Origin: Nocardioides sp. Kera G14
GTDB taxonomy: Bacteria > Actinomycetota > Actinomycetes > Propionibacteriales > Nocardioidaceae
DNA length: 64,000 bases
Assembly: GCF_020715565.1 (NCBI RefSeq)
Contig: NZ_CP085839.1
Span: 1,116,001 to 1,180,000 of the forward strand
Direction: 5' to 3'
Below, piece by piece: positions 55,730 through 64,000 of this stretch (position 1 is its first letter; each line of letters starts with the position of its first letter). The position numbers were made by a program, and so were the translations under genes. The notes beneath the pieces are model-generated. The model was not told the origin of the DNA and searched no databases. It saw nothing but the letters and a program-made list of their open reading frames with translations.

Positions 55730-56530
55730 GTGCTCGAGCGGTTCCTCGACGAGTGGGAGCTCACCCCCGACGGTGACCCCGTTCAGGGTGACGCCGGGCT
55801 GACCATCCCCGTCCGGACCGCCCAGCGACAGCGGGCGCTGCTCAAGATCGCGACGCCGGACCCCGAGACCGAGCACGAGGCGCTCGCCCTCCAGCACTGG
55901 CACGGGCGCGGCGCCGTACGCCTGATCCGAGCCAACCCCCGCCAGCACGTTCTCCTGCTGGAGCGCCTCACGTCGACCGACCTCAGCGACCACTGGGACG
56001 TGCAGGCCTGCGAGATCGTCGGCGGCCTCTACCGACAGCTCCACATCGAGGCACCGCCCCAGCTCCGCCTCCTCTCCTCGTACGTCGCCACGCTGGCCGA
56101 CCGCTTCCAGGGACTGGAGCGCGGGGTGCCCCTACCGCCCCGGCTGATCGACCAGGCCCGCTCGCTCGCGCGCGGTTTCGGCAGGGACGCGGACACCGAC
56201 GGTCGGCTCGTCCACGGCGACCTGCACTATGGCACCGTGCTGGCCGTCGCAGCAGGTGAAGGCGAGGACGAGTGGAAGGCCGTCGATCCGAAGCCGCTCA
56301 GCGGCGATCCGCACTACGAGGTCGCGCCGCTCCTCCTCAACCGGTTCGACGAGCTGGCCGGCCGGGTACGCGAGGGCACGAGGGACCGCTTCTTCGCCGC
56401 GATCGACGCCGCCGGGCTGGACGAGCAGCGCGCCAAGGACTGGGTCGTCGTCCGGATGATGGACCTGGGAATCGCCCACCCGGAGTGGGCCACCCGCTGT
56501 GTCGCCATCGCCAAGGCCGTGCAGGACTGA
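55730..56530 (+). CDS. APH(6)/hydroxyurea phosphotransferase-type kinase
   Basis: A 266-residue protein of the streptomycin-6-phosphotransferase/hydroxyurea phosphotransferase group. The catalytic loop is LVHGDLHYGTVL and the metal site AVDPKPLSGDPHYEVAPLL; KIATPD holds the ATP Lys. These proteins phosphorylate aminoglycosides or small hydroxyl compounds. GTG 55730 is only 7 bp after the oxidoreductase stop, so they form an operon, arguing for a metabolic pairing as much as for resistance. Substrate unknown. Confidence 0.83.
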   Translation: MLERFLDEWELTPDGDPVQGDAGLTIPVRTAQRQRALLKIATPDPETEHEALALQHWHGRGAVRLIRANPRQHVLLLERLTSTDLSDHWDVQACEIVGGLYRQLHIEAPPQLRLLSSYVATLADRFQGLERGVPLPPRLIDQARSLARGFGRDADTDGRLVHGDLHYGTVLAVAAGEGEDEWKAVDPKPLSGDPHYEVAPLLLNRFDELAGRVREGTRDRFFAAIDAAGLDEQRAKDWVVVRMMDLGIAHPEWATRCVAIAKAVQD

Positions 56531-56554
56531 GCCGAGCCGACTAGGGTTCCCGCC

Positions 56555-58426
56555 GTGAGTGACACCAGCCACACCAGCGACACCAGCTTCCTCGACACGA
56601 TGCCGGCCAACGTGGCCATCCAGTTCCTCGACCGGGTGGCGGCGGACCCGGACGGGGAGGCCTTCCTCTTCCCGCACCCCGGTGGTCACGACGGTGACCA
56701 CGAGGGGCAGCACGAGCACGGCGAGCACTGGCACTCCGTCACCTGGCGTGAGGTCGGTGACCACGTGGAGAAGCTGGCCGCGGGCCTGGTGAGCCTCGGC
56801 ATCAACCTCGAGGACCGCGTCGGCATCGCAGCCTCGACCCGCTACGAGTGGATCCTCGCCGACCTGGCGGTGATGTGCGCCGGTGGTGCCACCACGACCG
56901 TCTACCCGAGCAGCAAGGACGACGACGTCGCCTGGATCCTCGGCGACTCCGAGTGCCGCGTCGTCTTCGCCGAGGACGACGAGCAGATCGGCAAGATCGA
57001 GAAGCACGCCGCCGAGCTGGGCTCCCTGATCAAGATCGTCACGTTCGACGGCACCGCGGACGGCAACCGGGTGATCAGCCTCGACCACCTCGAGACGCTG
57101 GGCGAGGAGTACCTCGCCACCCGCGAGCACCTCATCGCGGATATCGCCAAGCAGATCCAGCCCGACCAGCTCGCCACCCTCGTCTACACCTCGGGCACGA
57201 CCGGTCGCTCCAAGGGCGTCCGACTGCTGCACCGCAGCTGGGTCTACGAGGGTGCGGCCATCCAGGCGCAGGACATCCTCAGCACCAACGACCTGCAGTT
57301 CCTCTGGCTCCCGATGTCCCACGTCTTCGGCAAGGTGCTGCTCTCCACACAGCTGGCGATCGGCTTCCCGACGGCGATCGACGGCCGCGTCGACAGGATC
57401 ATCGACAACCTCGCCCTCATCCGCCCGACGTTCATGGGCGCCGCGCCGCGCATCTTCGAGAAGGCCTACGCCCGCATCGTCACCATGGTCGAGTCCGAGG
57501 GCGGCGTGAAGAAGAAGCTCTTCGACCGTGCCTTCGCCGTCGGCCGCAAGTACGACGCGCTCATCGCCGCCGAGAAGTCGATCCCGCTCACGCTCCAGGT
57601 CCAGCACGCGCTCCTCGACATCCTCGTCCTGCGCAAGGTGCGCGAGCGCTTCGGTGGCCGGATCCGCTTCATGATCTCCGGCTCCGCCGCACTCAACCCC
57701 GAGATCGCCTCGTGGTTCCACGCCGCCGGCCTGATGATCCTCGAGGGCTACGGCATGACCGAGAACGCCGCCGGCGCCGCGGTCAACCGCCCCGAGGACA
57801 ACCGGATCGGCACTGTCGGCCCGGCCATCCCCGGCAGCGAGATCCGGATCGGCGAGCACGACGAGGTCCAGATCAAGGGCCCGCACGTGATGGCCGGCTA
57901 CCACAACAACGAGGCCGCGACGGCCGACACCTTCACTGCCGACGGCTGGCTCCGCACCGGCGACAAGGGCTCCCTCGACGCCGACGGCTACCTGACGATC
58001 ACTGGCCGGCTCAAGGAGATCTTCAAGACCTCCGGCGGCAAGTACATCGCCCCCAACCAGATCGAGGCGAAGTTCAAGGCGCTCTGCCCCTACGCCAGTC
58101 AGTTCGTCGTCTTCGGTGCCGAGCGGAACTTCGCCGTCGCCCTGGTGACGCTCGATCCCGATGCCATCGAGGGCTGGGCCGCGGAGAAGGGCCTCGCCGG
58201 GGCGTCGTACGCCGACATCGTCTCCTCTGCGGCGGCGCGCGAGATGGTCGGTGGCTATGTGGCGCAGCTCAACGAGCAGCTCAACCGCTGGGAGACGATC
58301 AAGAAGTGGGAGATCCTCGACCACGACCTGTCGATCGAGTCCGGTGAGCTCACCCCGTCGCTGAAGGTGAAGCGCGCCGTCGTCGAGCGGAACAACGATG
58401 CGACGATCGCCGGCTTCTACAGCTAG
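56555..58426 (+). CDS. Long-chain fatty acyl-CoA ligase (FadD15-like) with His-rich insert
   Basis: A 623-residue adenylate-forming ligase activating fatty acids to acyl-CoA. It has the P-loop YTSGTTGRSKG, LWLPMSHVFGKV, GYGMTENAAGA, RTGDKGSLDADGYLTITGR, EIFKTSGGKYIAPNQIE, and a C-terminal Lys in SLKVKR, as in FadD15-type synthetases. Residues about 41-60 (HPGGHDGDHEGQHEHGEHWH) are a striking His-rich stretch not expected in the family and might bind metal. GTG 56555 with TAGGGT 7 nt upstream looks leaderless. The stop overlaps the convergent nuclease gene by 4 bp. Confidence 0.92.
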   Translation: MSDTSHTSDTSFLDTMPANVAIQFLDRVAADPDGEAFLFPHPGGHDGDHEGQHEHGEHWHSVTWREVGDHVEKLAAGLVSLGINLEDRVGIAASTRYEWILADLAVMCAGGATTTVYPSSKDDDVAWILGDSECRVVFAEDDEQIGKIEKHAAELGSLIKIVTFDGTADGNRVISLDHLETLGEEYLATREHLIADIAKQIQPDQLATLVYTSGTTGRSKGVRLLHRSWVYEGAAIQAQDILSTNDLQFLWLPMSHVFGKVLLSTQLAIGFPTAIDGRVDRIIDNLALIRPTFMGAAPRIFEKAYARIVTMVESEGGVKKKLFDRAFAVGRKYDALIAAEKSIPLTLQVQHALLDILVLRKVRERFGGRIRFMISGSAALNPEIASWFHAAGLMILEGYGMTENAAGAAVNRPEDNRIGTVGPAIPGSEIRIGEHDEVQIKGPHVMAGYHNNEAATADTFTADGWLRTGDKGSLDADGYLTITGRLKEIFKTSGGKYIAPNQIEAKFKALCPYASQFVVFGAERNFAVALVTLDPDAIEGWAAEKGLAGASYADIVSSAAAREMVGGYVAQLNEQLNRWETIKKWEILDHDLSIESGELTPSLKVKRAVVERNNDATIAGFYS

Positions 58427-59202
58427 AGGATCCGGAACCCGACCGAGTAGATGTAGCGGTGGTCCGTCGCGCGGGTGTGGGCGCGGCGGTAGCCGAAGAG
58501 CTTGAGGTCGCGGGTCGCGAAGGCCTGGTCGATGCTCGTGTTGCGGGCGCGGCGACAGGCGTGGGCACCCGGGTGTGCCGCACTCGTCATGGCGTGGCGG
58601 CGGTTGGTGTAGCTGCAGACCACCGACCGACCGGCGTTGAAGTCGCCCGCGACCAGGACCGGGATGCCGGCATGCTGGAGACGGGCGACGGCGGCGAGGA
58701 TGCGCCGGTTGTTGATCCGGCTGCGCCGGGCGCTGTTGTGCGGGTTGTGCACCGGGATCACCGCGACCCGGTAGCCGTCGTGGTCGGCCAGGGTGAGGAT
58801 CGGTGTGTTCTTGTGTCGGCTGTGGGTGCCGTACGTCGGGATCCGGGACCGGTCGACGACCGTCCAGGCGCTCGTGCGGTAGATCACCGTGTTGCGCACG
58901 CCGCCGGTTCCGACCATCTCCCACTGCCCCTGGGTGGCGGTTCGGAAGGACTGCGGCTGCCGGCCCTCGATCTCGACCAGCACGCCGAGGTCAGCGTGGG
59001 AGCGGTCGATCCTCCTCACCATCTTCTGCATCCGCCTGCGGGCGTTGGCATATCCGGTGAGCGACTCGCGCTGGGCGTTGGCGAAGAAGAGCCGGTGGTC
59101 ATCCGACGGTGGATGCGCGTCGGCATGGGCGGCGGGAGCGGCGGTGACGATGCTGCCAGCGACGAGGGCGACCAGGCAGGCGAAGGTCCTGAGGCGGAGC
59201 AC
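58423..59202 (-). CDS. Secreted endonuclease/exonuclease/phosphatase (EEP) family protein
   Basis: A 259-residue exported protein. The signal peptide is LRTFACLVALVAGSIVTAA with cleavage after AHA (about residue 27). The EEP core follows: FFANAQRES (N), VLVEIEG (catalytic Glu), PVHNPHN, VLVAGDFNAGRSV, a DQAF segment and ATDHRYIYS at the end (His). Members cleave nucleic acids, phosphoesters or lipids. GTG 59202 is chosen since the longer frame would precede the signal peptide. It diverges from the SOS mutasome, and a perfect LexA box lies 38 bp from its start, so it may be damage-responsive. Confidence 0.75.
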   Translation of the reverse strand: MLRLRTFACLVALVAGSIVTAAPAAHADAHPPSDDHRLFFANAQRESLTGYANARRRMQKMVRRIDRSHADLGVLVEIEGRQPQSFRTATQGQWEMVGTGGVRNTVIYRTSAWTVVDRSRIPTYGTHSRHKNTPILTLADHDGYRVAVIPVHNPHNSARRSRINNRRILAAVARLQHAGIPVLVAGDFNAGRSVVCSYTNRRHAMTSAAHPGAHACRRARNTSIDQAFATRDLKLFGYRRAHTRATDHRYIYSVGFRIL

Positions 59203-59231
59203 GCGGACAAGATAGCGGGAGGGTCCATGGA

Positions 59232-59260
59232 TTGATTTGTTCGAACAAATGTTCGAACAT
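59232..59260 (+). promoter_or_regulatory. LexA SOS box at the imuA'-imuB-dnaE2 promoter
   Basis: TCGAACAAATGTTCGA (59241-59256) is a perfect SOS box. TTGATT (59232-59237) and GAACAT (59255-59260) are 17 bp apart and could be the -35 and -10 boxes, with GTG 59267 6 nt downstream (leaderless). LexA would block the promoter until RecA is activated by damaged DNA. Confidence 0.85.
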
Positions 59261-59266
59261 GGGTCT

Positions 59267-59965
59267 GTGGCCACCCTGACCCAGCTCGAGCAGCTCGACC
59301 AGTTGCGTGAGCGGATGCGACGACTCGAGCGTGCCGCGCCGCAGCGCCGGGCGCTGGAGACGCTGCCGGTGCTGCGCGATCTCGTGCAGCTCCAGGCCGG
59401 AGGAGTCTACGAGGTCGATCCGGGGGCAGGGGGAGCCAGCCTCACCTGGGGACTGCTCGCCGGTCCGACCGCCGCCGGGGAGTGGGGAGCCGTCGTCGGC
59501 GTACCCGACTTCGGGGCGGAGGCCGCTGCGGCACTCGGCGTCCGGTTGGAGCGGGTGATCTGCGTGCCCGAGCCCGGCGAGGCCTGGCTCGAGGCCGTCG
59601 CCGCGCTGGTGGATGTCGCCTCCCTCATCGTGGTCCGGCCGCCTACCGGTCGCGCGGGCCGGGTCTCCGAGGCCGTGGCCGGCAAGCTCGCCGCTCGTCT
59701 CCGCACCCGGGAGGCCGCATTGATCTCGCTCGGCCCCTGGCCACGCGCCGAGGTGCGCCTGACCGCCTCCGCGCCGCGCTGGGGTGGTGCCGGGCAGGGC
59801 GACGGGCACCTGCGCGCGCGGCTGCTGAGCGTCGAGGCGCGCCGCGGGACGGCACCCGCCCGCCGGGTCGACCTCTGGTTCCCGGCCGCCGACCTGACGC
59901 TGGTCGCCCAGGCTCCGCGGGAGGAGGTGGCCGGTCGTGCGCACCTTGGTGTTGTGGCTTCCTGA
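59267..59965 (+). CDS. imuA': SOS mutasome accessory protein ImuA'
   Basis: A 232-residue RecA-fold relative of the ImuA' type: GGVYEVDPGAGGASLTWGLL replaces the ATP loop, then EWGAVVGVPDFGAEAAAALGV, RVICVPEPGEAWLE, and SLIVVRPP, a degenerate RecA/SulA-like core lacking a proper Walker A. In mycobacteria ImuA' bridges ImuB and the polymerase in error-prone repair. GTG 59267 follows the SOS box; an earlier TTG would lie inside the box. The end overlaps imuB by 29 bp. Confidence 0.88.
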   Translation: MATLTQLEQLDQLRERMRRLERAAPQRRALETLPVLRDLVQLQAGGVYEVDPGAGGASLTWGLLAGPTAAGEWGAVVGVPDFGAEAAAALGVRLERVICVPEPGEAWLEAVAALVDVASLIVVRPPTGRAGRVSEAVAGKLAARLRTREAALISLGPWPRAEVRLTASAPRWGGAGQGDGHLRARLLSVEARRGTAPARRVDLWFPAADLTLVAQAPREEVAGRAHLGVVAS

Positions 59966-61505
59966 CTGGCCGGTCGCAGCCGGCCTGCGCGCCGGCGGCC
60001 TGCCCGGGCACATCCCCGCCGCCGTCTTCCACGCCAACCGGGTGGTCGCCTGCAACGGCGGCGCCCGTGACCATGGCGTACGTCGCGGCATGCGGCGTCG
60101 CGACGCGCAGTCGCGCTGCCCCGACCTGCAGCTCCTCGACGCCACCCCCGACCGGGACGCGGTGGCCTTCGAGGAGGTGCTCGGTGTGCTCGAGGAGCTC
60201 CGTCCCGGGGTGGCGCCGCTGCGGCCCGGTCTGGTGGCGCTGCGCTCGCCCGGACGGTTCTACGGCGGCGACGAGGAGGCCTGCGCGGTGCTCCTCGAGG
60301 CTGTCGTCGGGCTGGGAGTGCGCGACGTGCGGCTCGGTGTCGCCGACGACCTCTTCACCGCCGAGCAGGCCGCCCGCGTCGCCGGCGTGCAGGAGGCGCG
60401 GATCATTCCCGAGGGCGGCACCGCCGACTTCCTCCGGCCGCTTCCGGTCGACGTCATCGACACTGTGTCCTACGGTGCCGGGGGCGGCAGTGAGACGGTC
60501 AGCCTGCTGCAGCGGCTCGGGCTGATGACCCTCGGCGACCTCGCCGGCGTGCCGGCCGCCGGCGTACTCGCGCGCTTCGGGCAGCAGGCCGCGTGGATCC
60601 ACCGTGTCCTCACCGGCGGCGGTGAGAGCGCCGGCCTGCCGATGCGGTCGGTGCCCCCGGAGCTCTCCGTCGAGGTCGGCTTCGAGCCTCCGTTGAGCGA
60701 TGCGGAGGCGATCTGCTTCTCCAGTCGACGTACCTGCGAGGAGTTCGTCACCCGGCTCGCCCACCACCAGCTCGTCTGCACCGACGTCCGGATCGAGGTC
60801 GAGGCCGAATCGTCGGGGAGCTCGTACGGCGGCGAGCTGGCCTCCACGCGTCGCTGGCTGCATCCGCGCTGGTTCGGGGCGACCGACCTCGTCGACCGGC
60901 TGCACTGGCAGCTCGTCGGCTCCCTGCGCGCCGGCTCGATCGGGTCGCCGGTGACCCGGGTGCGACTCGTGCCTGAAGCGGTCGTCAGCGACGCAGTGCA
61001 TGCCGACGGGCTCTGGGGCGGCACCGACGCCCGGGTCGAGCGTGGCGTCGCCCGGGTGCAGGGGCTGCTCGGTCCCGAGGCCGTCGTCGCGCCCGTGCTG
61101 CAGGGCGGCCGCACCCCGGCCGAGCGTCAGGCGATGGTGCCGTGGGGCACCCGTCCGACCGGCCTGCGGCCGCGGGAGCTGCCGTGGCCCGGCTCGATCC
61201 CCGCGCCGTACCCCTCGCGGGTGCTGCCCGAGCCGGTGCCGGCCGGCGTGATGGACTCCGGCGGCCGTCCGGTGGTGATCGGCTCGCGCGGCTCGGTCAG
61301 CTCCGATCCGTCCCGCTTCCGGCCCCATGCCGGCGAGGGCTGGCTCCCGGTCACCGCCTGGGCCGGCCCGTGGCCGGTCGACGACTGCTGGTGGGAGCCG
61401 GGCTCGCGCAAGGTCGCACGCTTCCAGCTCGTCTCCGCCGACGGTCGGGCATGGCTGGTCACCTGCGACGGCGACCGCTGGGTGACGGAAGCGGCCTATG
61501 ACTGA
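59937..61505 (+). CDS. imuB: ImuB, Y-family polymerase-like adaptor
   Basis: A 522-residue Y-family-like protein. The N-terminal LVLWLPDWPVAAGLRAGG and VVACNGGARDHGVRRGMRRR match DinB folds, but the catalytic acidic residues are not at their usual places, as in other ImuB proteins, so it is an inactive adaptor that binds the sliding clamp. YGGDEEACAVLLE, GLGVRDVRLGVADDLFTAEQ and the C-terminal PWPGSIPAPYPSRV and WEPGSRKVARFQLV regions are typical. It starts inside imuA' (29-bp overlap) and dnaE2 follows by 12 bp. Confidence 0.9.
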   Translation: MRTLVLWLPDWPVAAGLRAGGLPGHIPAAVFHANRVVACNGGARDHGVRRGMRRRDAQSRCPDLQLLDATPDRDAVAFEEVLGVLEELRPGVAPLRPGLVALRSPGRFYGGDEEACAVLLEAVVGLGVRDVRLGVADDLFTAEQAARVAGVQEARIIPEGGTADFLRPLPVDVIDTVSYGAGGGSETVSLLQRLGLMTLGDLAGVPAAGVLARFGQQAAWIHRVLTGGGESAGLPMRSVPPELSVEVGFEPPLSDAEAICFSSRRTCEEFVTRLAHHQLVCTDVRIEVEAESSGSSYGGELASTRRWLHPRWFGATDLVDRLHWQLVGSLRAGSIGSPVTRVRLVPEAVVSDAVHADGLWGGTDARVERGVARVQGLLGPEAVVAPVLQGGRTPAERQAMVPWGTRPTGLRPRELPWPGSIPAPYPSRVLPEPVPAGVMDSGGRPVVIGSRGSVSSDPSRFRPHAGEGWLPVTAWAGPWPVDDCWWEPGSRKVARFQLVSADGRAWLVTCDGDRWVTEAAYD

Positions 61506-61517
61506 CAGGGCTGACTG

Positions 61518-64000
61518 ATGGGCTGGGAGAATCCCGAGATCCCGTGGCGTGAGCTGGAGAAGCGGCTCTCGGCCAAGCCGGTGGACCCCTCCGACGTGCC
61601 GATGTCGCGACGCCGCCGCACGATCGCACCGACGGTCGTGCCGCCGGAGGGGCCGGTCGTGCCCTATGCGGAGCTGCATGCCCACTCGCACTTCAGCTTC
61701 CTCGACGGCGCGTCCTCGCCGAGCGACCTGGTGGCCGAGGCGATCCGGCTCGGGCTGCACGGGCTGGCGCTCACCGACCACGACGGGTTCTACGGTGCAC
61801 CGGCGCTGGCGGAGACGATGAAGCTGCTCGGCCTCGACAACACCACCCTGCGGACCGTGTACGGCGCCGAGCTCTCCCTCGGGCTGAGCGGCCCGCAGAA
61901 CGGCGTGGCCGACCCGAAGGGCCGGCACCTGCTGGTGCTGGCACGAGGGGTCGAGGGCTACCACCGGCTGGCCGGTGCGATCACCGAGGCACAGCTCCGG
62001 GGCGACGAGAAGGGCCGGCCGGTCTACGACTGGGACGAGCTGGTCGACCGCGCGCGAGACAACGGACGGGACCACTGGCTCGTGCTGACCGGGTGTCGCA
62101 AGGGTTTCCGTGCCCGCGATGACATCGCGACTCTCATCGACGCGTTCGGCGAGGACAACGTCGTCGTCGAGCTGACCGACCACCAGATGCCCACCGACTC
62201 CCGCACCAACGATGGGCTCTGGGCCCTGGCCCACGAGCTGCGACTGCCCGCGGTCGCGACCGGCAACGTGCACTACGCCACCCCGCAGGCCAACCACCTC
62301 GCCGACGCGATGGCCGCGGTGCGGGCACGCCGGGCGCTGCCCGAGATGGCCGGCTGGCTCGCCCCGCACGGCGCCGCCCACCTGCGCAGCGGTGAGGAGA
62401 TGCTGCGACGCTTCGCCCGCTATCCCGGTACCGTCGCCCGCTCGGTCGAGCTCGCCGACGAGTGTGCCTTCGACCTGCGCCGGGCCAAGCCGGAGCTGCC
62501 CAGCCGGCAGATCCCGGAGGGCCACACGGCGGCGACCTGGTTGCGGCACCTCACCGAGGAGGGCTTCGAGCTGCGCTACGCCCAGGCCTACCGTCACGAC
62601 CCCGACTTCGTGGCGCGCGCCCGAGCACGCGTCGAGCACGAGCTCGACGTGGTGATCGGCAAGAACTTCCCGGGCTACTTCGTGATCGTCCACGACATCG
62701 TCGCCTTCGCCCGGTCGGAGGGGATCCTCTGCCAGGGCAGGGGGTCGGCTGCCGCGAGCGCGATCTGCTTCGCCCTCGGCATCACCGCGATCGACCCGGT
62801 CTTCTACGGACTGCCCTTCGAGCGGTTCATCTCCGCGCACCGCGAGGAGGAGCCCGACATCGACGTCGACTTCGACTCCAACCGGCGTGAGGAGGTCATC
62901 CAGTGGGTCTATGAGACCTACGGCCGGCGCAACGCCGCGCAGGTCGCCAATATCGTCGGTTACCGGCCGAAGATGGCGATCCGTGACGCCGCCAAGGCGT
63001 TGGGGCACAGCCCCGGCCAGCAGGACGCCTGGTCGAAGCAGGTCTCGAGCTGGCGCTCGGTCGAGGCACCTCCTGAGGCCGAGGTCCCTGACGCCGTACT
63101 CGCGCTGGCGAAGGAGTTCCTCGGAGCACCTCGCCATCTCGGGATCCACTCGGGCGGGATGATCCTCACCGAGCGCCCGATCGGCGAGGTGGTGCCGATC
63201 GAGCGGGCGCGGATGGAGAAGCGCACCGTCCTGCAGTGGGACAAGGACGGCTGCGAGTTCATGGGGCTGGTGAAGTTCGACCTGCTCGGGCTCGGCATGC
63301 TCTCCGCGCTCGACCACCTGATGCAGATCGTGCGCACACATCTGGGGGAGAGCTGGGAGCTGGCGACGATCCCCAAGGAGGAGCCGGCGGTCTACGACAT
63401 GCTCTGCCGGGCCGACTCGATCGGTGTCTTCCAGGTCGAGAGCCGTGCCCAGATCGGCACGCTGCCCCGGCTCCAGCCGCGCTGCTTCTACGACCTCGCG
63501 ATCGAGATCGCCCTGATCCGGCCCGGCCCGATCCAGGGTGGCGCAGTCCATCCCTACGTACGTCGTGCCACCGGCCGTGAGGAGGTGGAGTACGCCCATC
63601 CGCTGCTGGAGCCGGTGCTGTCACGGACGCGAGGGGTCCCCCTCTTCCAGGAGCAGCTGATGGAGATGGGCCGTGTCCTGGGTGACTTCAGCGCCGACGA
63701 TGCCGACCTGCTGCGCCGGGCGATGGGCTCCAAGCGGGGCGTCGAGCGGATCGAGTCGCTCAAGGAGCGGCTCTTCGACGGGATGATCGACAAGGGGATG
63801 ACCGAGGCGGCCGCGACGGCGGTCTACTTCCAGATCCTGTCGTTCGCGAACTTCGGCTTCGCCGAGTCGCACGCGCTCTCCTTCGCCAAGCTGGTCTATG
63901 CCTCCTCGTGGTTCAAGCTGCACTACCCCGGGGCGTTCCTCGCCGGCCTGTTGCGCGCCCAGCCGATGGGTTTCTACTCGCCGCAGTCCCTCACCCAGGA
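61518..64000 (+). CDS. dnaE2: Error-prone DNA polymerase DnaE2 (3' end beyond window)
   Basis: The open frame continues through the window end (827 codons visible). The PHP domain carries AELHAHSHFSFLDG, TDHDGFYGA and related metal ligands; the polymerase active site has QGRGSAAASAICFALG, PDIDVDFDSNRREEVI and KFDLLGLGMLSAL; the helix-rich thumb-side region runs to ESHALSFAKLVYASSWFK. It is a C-family translesion polymerase acting with ImuB and ImuA' in SOS mutagenesis. ATG 61518 follows imuB by 12 bp. The missing part would hold the OB and tau-binding regions. Confidence 0.95.
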   Translation, partial: MGWENPEIPWRELEKRLSAKPVDPSDVPMSRRRRTIAPTVVPPEGPVVPYAELHAHSHFSFLDGASSPSDLVAEAIRLGLHGLALTDHDGFYGAPALAETMKLLGLDNTTLRTVYGAELSLGLSGPQNGVADPKGRHLLVLARGVEGYHRLAGAITEAQLRGDEKGRPVYDWDELVDRARDNGRDHWLVLTGCRKGFRARDDIATLIDAFGEDNVVVELTDHQMPTDSRTNDGLWALAHELRLPAVATGNVHYATPQANHLADAMAAVRARRALPEMAGWLAPHGAAHLRSGEEMLRRFARYPGTVARSVELADECAFDLRRAKPELPSRQIPEGHTAATWLRHLTEEGFELRYAQAYRHDPDFVARARARVEHELDVVIGKNFPGYFVIVHDIVAFARSEGILCQGRGSAAASAICFALGITAIDPVFYGLPFERFISAHREEEPDIDVDFDSNRREEVIQWVYETYGRRNAAQVANIVGYRPKMAIRDAAKALGHSPGQQDAWSKQVSSWRSVEAPPEAEVPDAVLALAKEFLGAPRHLGIHSGGMILTERPIGEVVPIERARMEKRTVLQWDKDGCEFMGLVKFDLLGLGMLSALDHLMQIVRTHLGESWELATIPKEEPAVYDMLCRADSIGVFQVESRAQIGTLPRLQPRCFYDLAIEIALIRPGPIQGGAVHPYVRRATGREEVEYAHPLLEPVLSRTRGVPLFQEQLMEMGRVLGDFSADDADLLRRAMGSKRGVERIESLKERLFDGMIDKGMTEAAATAVYFQILSFANFGFAESHALSFAKLVYASSWFKLHYPGAFLAGLLRAQPMGFYSPQSLTQ

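Noticed and set aside
59643..63599. A 1318-codon open frame on the minus strand opposite imuB and dnaE2
   Set aside because: Its product is low-complexity Arg/Gly/Asp/Val-rich with no motifs, and the plus strand has clear conserved genes. Long antisense frames are expected at this GC content.

Overview
The window is GC-rich chromosomal DNA from an actinobacterium, most likely Nocardioides or another member of the Nocardioidaceae. This rests on codon use, DUF222/HNH (13E12-type) genes, an actinobacterial SOS mutasome (imuA'-imuB-dnaE2) under a perfect TCGAAC-N4-GTTCGA LexA box, the core order leuS/degV/comEA/comEC/holA/rpsT/lepA, and many genes that start 5-8 nt after a TAnnnT box (leaderless-type). 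I see no rRNA, tRNA, CRISPR array, transposase or prophage. The genus is inference.

Layout. 1-7200: a leftward, translationally coupled set (APC permease fused to a flavin monooxygenase, NAD-dependent epimerase, secreted penicillin-acylase-like hydrolase cut by the window edge) diverges from a TetR regulator; an SDR follows. 7205-13546: a zinc alcohol dehydrogenase diverges from a glycosyltransferase, a CYP152-type P450 that lacks its meander segment, a large-subunit catalase and an amidohydrolase; a 15-bp perfect inverted repeat lies at the divergence point. 13563-23243: methyltransferase, frameshifted acyl-CoA synthetase, LtrA, YbaK-type deacylase, SDRs, a MocR/YczE divergent pair, GNAT, and a MerR/SnoaL divergent pair with a symmetric 19-bp-spacer promoter.

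23223-28217 holds decayed pieces (two-TM remnant, shortened DUF222 gene) and a leftward operon trxA-adh-GDT1 transporter-zinc-ribbon SDR. 28241-31638: class V aminotransferase and a GT-C type membrane protein converge on two tandem 64-bp palindromic repeats. 31805-38518: a MacB/FtsX-type ABC system with two unlike permeases, coupled to an APC amino acid/amine permease, then (after a terminator) a copper amine oxidase and a small membrane protein; together these look like amine uptake and oxidation plus an ABC system of unknown cargo.

38553-52420 is conserved housekeeping: leuS, a 40-residue membrane peptide, degV, the DNA-uptake genes comEA and comEC, holA, rpsT, a kinase-fold protein, a Tat-exported PhoD phosphatase, a GH25-like lipoprotein and lepA. 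The holA/rpsT junction carries 22-bp repeats in mirror-image arrays around a terminator hairpin.

52482-64000: a recombination scar (hypothetical ORF merging with a headless P-loop kinase), a second DUF222 gene under a perfect SOS box, a D-amino-acid-type oxidase, an APH(6)-type kinase, a long-chain acyl-CoA ligase with a His-rich insert, a secreted EEP-family nuclease, and the SOS mutasome imuA'-imuB-dnaE2, the last cut by the window end. The most unusual items are the permease-monooxygenase fusion, the P450 with a deleted meander, the SDR without its catalytic tyrosine, the SOS-boxed DUF222 gene, and the two intergenic palindromic repeat arrays.
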